From contig BQMF02000057.1 in the NCBI GenBank assembly GCA_027922465.2, positions 744,001 to 808,000 on the forward strand: a stretch of 64,000 bases of DNA. Direction: 5' to 3'. This stretch comes from Turritopsis dohrnii (Eukaryota > Cnidaria > Hydrozoa > Anthoathecata > Oceaniidae). How positions within the stretch are numbered: the stretch's first letter is position 1; each line of letters begins with the position of its first letter. Positions 58,595 through 64,000 of the stretch are shown one piece after another. Position numbers and translations under genes: made by a program. The notes under the pieces are model-generated. The model saw only the letters and a list, made by a program, of their open reading frames with translations. It did not search any database and was not told where the DNA came from.

Positions 58595-59194
58595 TGCACT
58601 TGCTTGAAAAGGCAACGATAATTACCTCTGGTAAATCTTAGGCGAACGAAATAGGGCGGCTGAGTCCCAATGTACCTATTCGGTTAAACATCTTAATTGA
58701 TCGTTAAGAAATCAAAAAGCTTTTCCAAAATTATTTTTCGATTTTCTCTTCTTCCGCTTTTCCATTTCCTACAAAAACTACATCACGGGAAAGACCAACT
58801 GATAAGGATTCCATCGATGTAATATCTAATAAAATAAATTAGATATTTCTTTCATAAAGTAAGCAAAACAAACCAAACAAACATCACACATCATAAATAA
58901 TGAAAGACGATTTAAGAAGAAACTTAAGAATATTTATGTTTTGTATCCTCTTTGTAGAAGCTTAGTGTGATTAAAAACCTATTTCAGAAGTAGGTTTGAG
59001 ATTACAGTAGTACGATAGTTTTCACATTTCATTGCTTTATCATAAAATATGTTAAAAATCATGTGTATATATAATCTAGTCATAAATATTCAGAATAGAT
59101 TCAGTCCATGTAGACAGGAAATCAACATGAATTATTTTATGTTCGGACTTATGTTGTTGTTTGAATTACTGTTTTACATATTTTCATTTCAGGT
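58595..59194. other. unassigned sequence between 28S fragment and sulfotransferase
   Basis: 58595-58700 is somewhat more GC-rich but matches no rRNA or gene I recognise. The rest is AT-rich. The acceptor-like tttcatttcag at 59182-59192 precedes the sulfotransferase exon. Confidence 0.4.
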
Positions 59195-60045
59195 ATGTTT
59201 TCTATTCGTGAAAACCAATCGAAGTATCCAAAATTACCGGGCGAAGTTGTTTTGTCCAATGGTGAACGGTCAGGGGTATATCGTCCAAGTTTCATGCCGA
59301 CGCAGAACCTTCGAGACATGCCATTGAAAGATACTTATGTTTTGTTGGTAACATATCCAAGATCAGGAACAACACTAACCCAAGTCGTGATGCTTTGTTT
59401 AATGGAGGGTACAACAAAGAATCTTTCAAAAAAAAAATAGATTGTATATGGGAAGCTTTTCCATATTTGGAAAAGAAGTTAATGGATTTGATGTTGTGAC
59501 AGGCAAAATTAGCGATCCCTACCGTTTGATAAAAACACATCTACCAAGATGGCTTGCTCCTACATCCAATCCTGGCAAAAGAGTATTCGTAACACGTGAC
59601 GTAAAGGATACACTTGTATCACTAATTCATTTCTATCAAAATCAGCAGCGCTTCGGAGATGCAAGTAATGTAGACTTTGAGACGTTTTACGAGATGTTTG
59701 TAAGTGGTCAAGTTATTTACTCGGATTGGTTTCGATATCATCGTGATTGGCTCGATTTGAAAGGCGATAACGAGATCTGGTTGCGGTATGAAGATCTGGT
59801 TGAGGATTTTGACAAAACAATAAAACATCTCGCCAAATTTTTGAACGTAGAAGTGTCTGATGCACTATTGAGAGATATTAGAAATCTTGTGAAAGTCGAT
59901 ACGATGAGAAAAACTTTTGACGTACCCTTTGTGAAAGATTTTGTAAGGAAAGGCGTTGTTGGGGATCATGTGAATTACTTAACCCAAGAGCAAATCAAGT
60001 ATCTAGATGAAAAGACAAAAGAACTTGTTCCAGAACTCTATGAAC
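59195..60045 (+). pseudogene. cytosolic sulfotransferase (SULT family), frameshifted
   Basis: ATG 59195 follows an acceptor. The PAPS 5'-phosphosulfate loop is 'VTYPRSGTTLTQVV', the catalytic His lies in 'LIKTHLPRW', the 3'-phosphate site is 'FVTRDVKDTLVSLIHFY', and the C-terminal cofactor motif is 'VRKGVVGDHVNYLT'. These enzymes move sulfate from PAPS to small acceptors in the cytosol. The frame breaks in an A-rich stretch at about 59410-59440; the likely native reading also shifts again near 59475, so two small indels lie within ~70 bp. The exon ends at a good donor (C|GTAAGT at 60045/60046), so a short last exon is expected downstream but was not found. About 285 residues are covered, near the usual length. 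Confidence 0.75.
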
Positions 60046-60928
60046 GTAAGTAACTCTCTAAATTTATGTTTTTCATCACAGATGCAGCTATGCTTCGAAG
60101 AAAAGACACTCATTTTATAGCATGTTTAGGATTGGGGTTAAAGCCTGTTAAGATAATTATTAATTTAATAAACACAAGTTCGAACGTCTTTCAAGTTTCT
60201 CCTGATAATTTTATTCGTCAACGCTGTGAGGTAGCTGATCTTTCATCTACCTTTATGTGTTAGTCAGTATAAGATGCTGCAGTTTACGGAAAAGTCAGGT
60301 AAGTCGCATATCGGCCGTGGGCTATAAAACGACATCGTTTTGGTTCTTTGCACAAATTTGGTGACCGACTTCTAACTTCAAAAGTTTGAAGAAACAAAGT
60401 TGTAGATGAGATAAACTGGTGTTACCCAGTTTGTATACCCTAACTTTATTTGAAAATCGGGATCTTGAAGATTTTACGTTTTTAACAAGCCTCCGATCAC
60501 GTCAGTCTCCGCTATTTCAATGGTTTGTTTTGATTTTCTCAATATTTGGTAATATACAGAACTAGCAGAGCCACATTTTTGCGCATTATTATTACGGTCA
60601 GAACACCTGAAGCTTAAAATTAAGCACAGCCCTAGCTTTAACTTTCTTGATTTTAATAAAGTAGGAGTAGTCCATGGATTTTCTTGTAATTTTCTTATAA
60701 GCTGCCGTTAAACAGTGTGTTGTTTTCACTTATTTCTTTTCTCACCTACAATGTAATGTGGAAAAGTTTTTTTATCAGAACACGAGCCTCAGATTTGGCA
60801 AAAAATTGAGGACATAAAAACGACAACCTGAGCCTCAAATCATTGTTCCAAAGATAAGGAACAGCCTGAGCTTGAATTTCCTTATAAAATAAGAACAGCT
60901 CATGATGTGAATAAATGCAGTATGTTCA
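60046..60928. other. no gene recognised
   Basis: Probable intron or 3' flank of the sulfotransferase. The open frame at 60066-60263 has no known motif. Confidence 0.4.
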
Positions 60929-61080
60929 TGTCACAAATTGCAACCATCACATTTAAACGGTGAAAACACTTACATATATCTTTGAACAAGCGAGGCTAAG
61001 CCCGACCCTGTACCTTTACTAACCCAGACACATTTCTCAAGATTTACACCATGAAGTCTGATGGTTGCAATTTGTTACAC
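60929..61080 (-). mobile_element. ~152 bp MITE, copy 2
   Basis: The reverse complement matches the element at 38125-38280 along its length, with inverted ends of the GTCA/AAATTGCAACCAT type. Both copies have diverged by roughly a tenth to a fifth by eye. Confidence 0.75.
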
Positions 61081-62152
61081 GAAGCACAGGAATGTGTGAA
61101 AATGTATTTATAATCTTGCGGTCTGCATAAAAACGTGCACCCTCACATTGGGTTTGTACCGATGGCTACCATTAGGTATTTCACTGCAATGCTGCTTTAT
61201 AAATTAATTTGAATGGTTCAGATGGAAACAGCAAACTCGTAGGAAAGGCAATTCTTAAAAAATGATTTTTTGTTTTGCTGGAAGGTTCATAGGTAAGAAC
61301 AAAAGATTGAAATCTGAAACTATCAAACAAACATCAGAACAATTCAGGCAGAAACAGGCTCAAAACAACTACAGGTCAGATCTCACTGGTTCTTACACTA
61401 AAAAGAAGTGTGTAATGATAACGCCCTGCTTGAACAATTTTATCTATTCAATAGAGATGATGCAATCTTTGTGACATTGATTCGCATGCATGCCATCCGA
61501 AATGGGTTTTCTGGATACTTCTGGAATACTTTCTGGATATCAAATAATGTATTTTAGAAATACTGATTTCCCTTCTGCAAACTATATTTCTAAATTTGCG
61601 CTGACCTTAAGGCCTATGAGCCTCTTGTTATTATTAAACCTCATCTTTCCCAAGCCCAACTTTCTATTTTTACAATCCGATAAGCTCTTGAAGTACAGGG
61701 GTTACATTCCAAATCCAGCTGAAAGATCCTATCGTCAAGAATAGATTTGGTACAGGCAATTTTTCATGTATTACACAATTTGACAAGGATCTATAACTGC
61801 TGAATGCTAATAGAATATAGTGAATAAACAATGTGTGATGCAAAGTTTTGAAAATGGGATTGAGTTAACAACACTGCAGTTTTAATTATAAGGAATTTCT
61901 TTTAGGGAATCATTACAAAGAAATATATAAATTGACTGTATTTGGATTTTTTGGGAGTTTCCTTAATTCCCCAGGCATAGGGGAGAATTTCCGGAAAAGA
62001 AAGATTTTACAAAAATCAATGCCCATTTATAAGTTTATGCAAAGGTCTTTCATGAGTATATTGTTTAAATTAAAGTGTTAATAGAGTACAATCCGTAGTC
62101 CTATGTGCTAAAAGGAAATCGTGTTCGCATTTTCCGTGTCCATCTCCTGTGT
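61081..62152. other. no gene recognised
   Basis: Short plus-strand frames at 61262-61474 and 61490-61744 have no domain or splice support. Confidence 0.4.
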
Positions 62153-62450
62153 CTATTTATTTATTTGCTATTGCTTCACGTGGCAAGTCTCATTCAGTTA
62201 CTATTGCATCTGCTTTCCAAGAGGATCCACGGCTTAAGTTGGAGGCTCCAAAGTATTTGACACTCTCATGAGTGACACAATCCCAATCAAGGTCCGTGCT
62301 CTTCTTGATAACCCAATATCCCTCACATGGTATGGATCGACCCGGCGCTATGGTACATTCCTTGGACATGGTGAATTGCAGCAAAGGATAATTGAATTCC
62401 GATCTCTCTCATGAAGGACGGGAGCAATAACCACTGTACTTCAGCGCCTC
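62153..62450 (-). mobile_element. tRNA-headed SINE-like unit
   Basis: The minus strand begins with a tRNA-like head ('GGCGCTGAAGTACAGTGG' A-box region, weaker B-box 'GGAATTCAATTATCC'). About 200 bp of unrelated body follow, then an AAATA-type tail (62154-62166 on the plus strand). The head resembles the 55027-55100 sequence in its A-box part. No target duplication was found. Confidence 0.4.
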
Positions 62451-62745
62451 AGGTCAGCAAATGCAAAGCTGCATTATAAAAATGCCGTGGAATCTCCATG
62501 CTTGAGTTTAACTGAAATATATCTTTTATTTTTATGAACCGATTCAGGCATTTATTTTTCAAAGACGTTTAGAACTTTACAGTTTTCGTTGCACCCAAAC
62601 AATTTAGCTACAGTCAAATACTTTATTGTTTCTTCCACGGATTAGTCACAATAGTCCAAGAGCCAGTGACATGTTTGCCTAACCCATTTGGCACAGAAGG
62701 TTTGACATCACCAACGGACACTAAGTATCAGTTAAAGCATTTTTA
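62451..62745. other. no gene recognised
   Basis: Intergenic sequence leading into the tandem repeat. Confidence 0.4.
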
Positions 62746-63225
62746 ACTCGGTCAGCTGCTCCCGCTGTGGGGGGTCTGGTTCCCATGGACCCCCTAATTC
62801 CCCAAAAATTTACATAAAGGTAACCCATTCCGTAAATGGACATAAATTGCAGGGAATAAAGTACTTGTTTAATGACTTTGAAAAATTTAATTTATCCGGG
62901 GGTAAGGCTGGGTCAGCTGCCCAGGAAGGACCCGAAATTTTGCAGCAGCTAAACCCATCTGGTAAATGGCTGAAATTCTGCTTAGAGAAAGCCTATGTGA
63001 TGACGAGATAATTGGTCAAAGAACTTACCGAAAAATCCGGGGGTAACAGCTGGTCAGCTGGCCTTGATTATTTCTGTGACGTCACCTCAAAGGGTTAACA
63101 CTTTTCTAACCCATAACGAAAATGGCTGAAACTTTGCACGGTGGAAGCTTATGGTATTAAGTAACCATTGGACCAATAGCTTACCAAAAATTCCGGGGGT
63201 GAGTGTGGGTCAGCTGTCCTCAGTT
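62746..63225 (+). repeat. diverged tandem repeat, three ~125-185 bp units
   Basis: Each unit contains 'aacccat', 'aaatggctgaaa'-like, 'tttgca/ttctgc', 'taccgaaaaatccgggggt'-like and 'gggtcagctg'. The 'ccgggggtaa...gtcagctg' block ends each unit near 62920, 63060 and 63215. No continuous ORF spans the array. Confidence 0.6.
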
Positions 63226-63461
63226 ATTCCCATATTTCGAACTTTCTGGAAGTAATAAAAACTTTTCTCTATTCCACGAAATTTACAAAAACGAGCGTTT
63301 GATTTTGAAACTTATAACGCTGTTTAATTTGCTTCTGATGTATTCGCTTCTGAAACGTTCGATTGAGCGATTAAAAGAATTGTTTTCAAAAGATGTACAA
63401 TAATAATAATTGCATGTAGTTTATGTAATATAGTGTAGTATGATCTGTACTTTTCCCTGGG

Positions 63462-64000
63462 ATGGATGTAACTCAAGACAAACCAGACGAAAATGATGGT
63501 ATGCAAATTTACTTATTTCTAGTTTTATTTTAAGTGTTTGTCAGTCTTCAGATTTCTAATATTGGTAGATGATACATGTAAGCATAGAAAATTTAAATCA
63601 TGGAGAGAGCAGCATTCACATTTAAGTTGATTCATTCTTCCTTTTTTAAGAAGTCTTAAGGAAAAATACGTAACATAAATTTACTTCAAAACGTTTTTAT
63701 TCCATCGTTTAGGCAGTGTTTGCTGTTTGCATGATCGAAGAATCAGGCAAACAGGCAGCTCAGGCAAAGAAGATAATAAGGATGACAACGTCATTTTGTT
63801 CAACAGAGATTCCTTACGAAAATGCCACATTGTATTGAAAATTCGTGCTGATGCCCAGCTCAAACATTGCAATTTTAAGTTACCAGATGAAATAAACGAA
63901 GACATTGGATATCACATTGTTTGCTACAGAACATTTGTTGCTTTACCATCTAAGCATAGAGATAAGCTGAAAGAAATGTTAGAAGAACAGCCAGTGCCGA
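63462..64000 (+). CDS. first two exons of an unknown Cys/His-rich gene, cut by the window end
   Basis: Exon 1 runs from ATG 63462 to 63498 (GATG|GTATGC donor). Exon 2 starts at 63713 after a cgtttag acceptor, is in phase, and stays open to 64000. The product begins 'MDVTQDKPDENDG', then 'SVCCLHDRR', a charged stretch, 'RKCHIVLKIRADAQLKHCNF' and 'IGYHIVCYRTF'. The spaced Cys/His pairs suggest metal binding. The pattern resembles the N-terminal part of the repetitive invertebrate family seen at 3.7-10.6 kb, so it may be an intact relative. No function is assigned. Confidence 0.55.

Noticed and set aside
61262..61744. Two small plus-strand frames
   Set aside because: No domain, no splice context, and composition like flanking intergenic sequence.
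62190..62384. 64-codon minus-strand frame
   Set aside because: Lies within the body of the SINE-like unit and shows no domain.

Overview
This window looks like nuclear DNA of an invertebrate animal, most likely a cnidarian. That is inferred from AT-rich, intron-containing sequence, an interleukin-17-receptor-like gene, a sulfotransferase, an MFSD8-like transporter, and the dense mix of Helitron, Crypton, Mutator-like, Penelope and CR1/L2-like LINE elements. No database search was possible, so the taxonomic call is an inference.

Layout. 0-11.3 kb: a probable last exon (229-330), a decayed hAT/TTF zinc-finger transposase-like relic (about 1.6-2.2 kb), and a large decayed gene of a repetitive invertebrate family (about 3.7-10.6 kb) split by a 5'-truncated LINE that left an in-frame chimeric ORF. 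11.3-17.0 kb: three Helitron-type units joined head to tail. The first contains a 2.7 kb hAT-like element, which in turn contains a 165 bp MITE; both have exact 5 bp target duplications. 18.0-18.5 kb: a foldback element with internal repeats. 19.7-23.1 kb (minus strand): a nine-exon gene encoding signal peptide, extracellular region, one membrane segment and a SEFIR-like domain. 24.4-25.9 kb: two weak candidate exons and a TIR element.

26.7-37.2 kb: a second head-to-tail Helitron array in which an 8.7 kb element encoding a Rep/helicase protein lies between two ~850 bp non-coding units. Its Rep half is open, but the Pif1-type helicase half carries three frameshifts. Downstream of the helicase, inside the same element, is a consistently spliceable five-exon gene for a ~107-residue Asn-rich, Arg/Gly-tailed protein that I do not recognise. 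39-44 kb: a Crypton-like tyrosine recombinase, then a Mutator-like transposase (minus strand, one frameshift) between probable TIRs. 45-50 kb: several MITEs and a LINE with its RT core deleted. 52.1-54.2 kb (minus): a Penelope-like element with RT and GIY-YIG domains, interrupted by one stop codon.

55.6-60 kb: an MFSD8-like transporter with an early stop and no C-terminal half; a mosaic of telomeric repeat, 40 bp copy of the transporter and a 28S rRNA fragment; and a frameshifted cytosolic sulfotransferase. 61-64 kb: a second copy of a MITE seen at 38 kb, a tRNA-headed SINE-like unit, a diverged tandem repeat, and the first two exons of a Cys/His-rich gene running off the end.

Most of the window is transposable-element sequence in successive layers. 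Likely host genes are the SEFIR receptor and possibly the terminal gene fragments; the transporter and sulfotransferase look damaged as sequenced. The most unusual items are the five-exon passenger gene in the Helitron, the non-autonomous/autonomous/non-autonomous Helitron tandem with a two-way terminal hairpin, and the telomere/transporter/28S mosaic.
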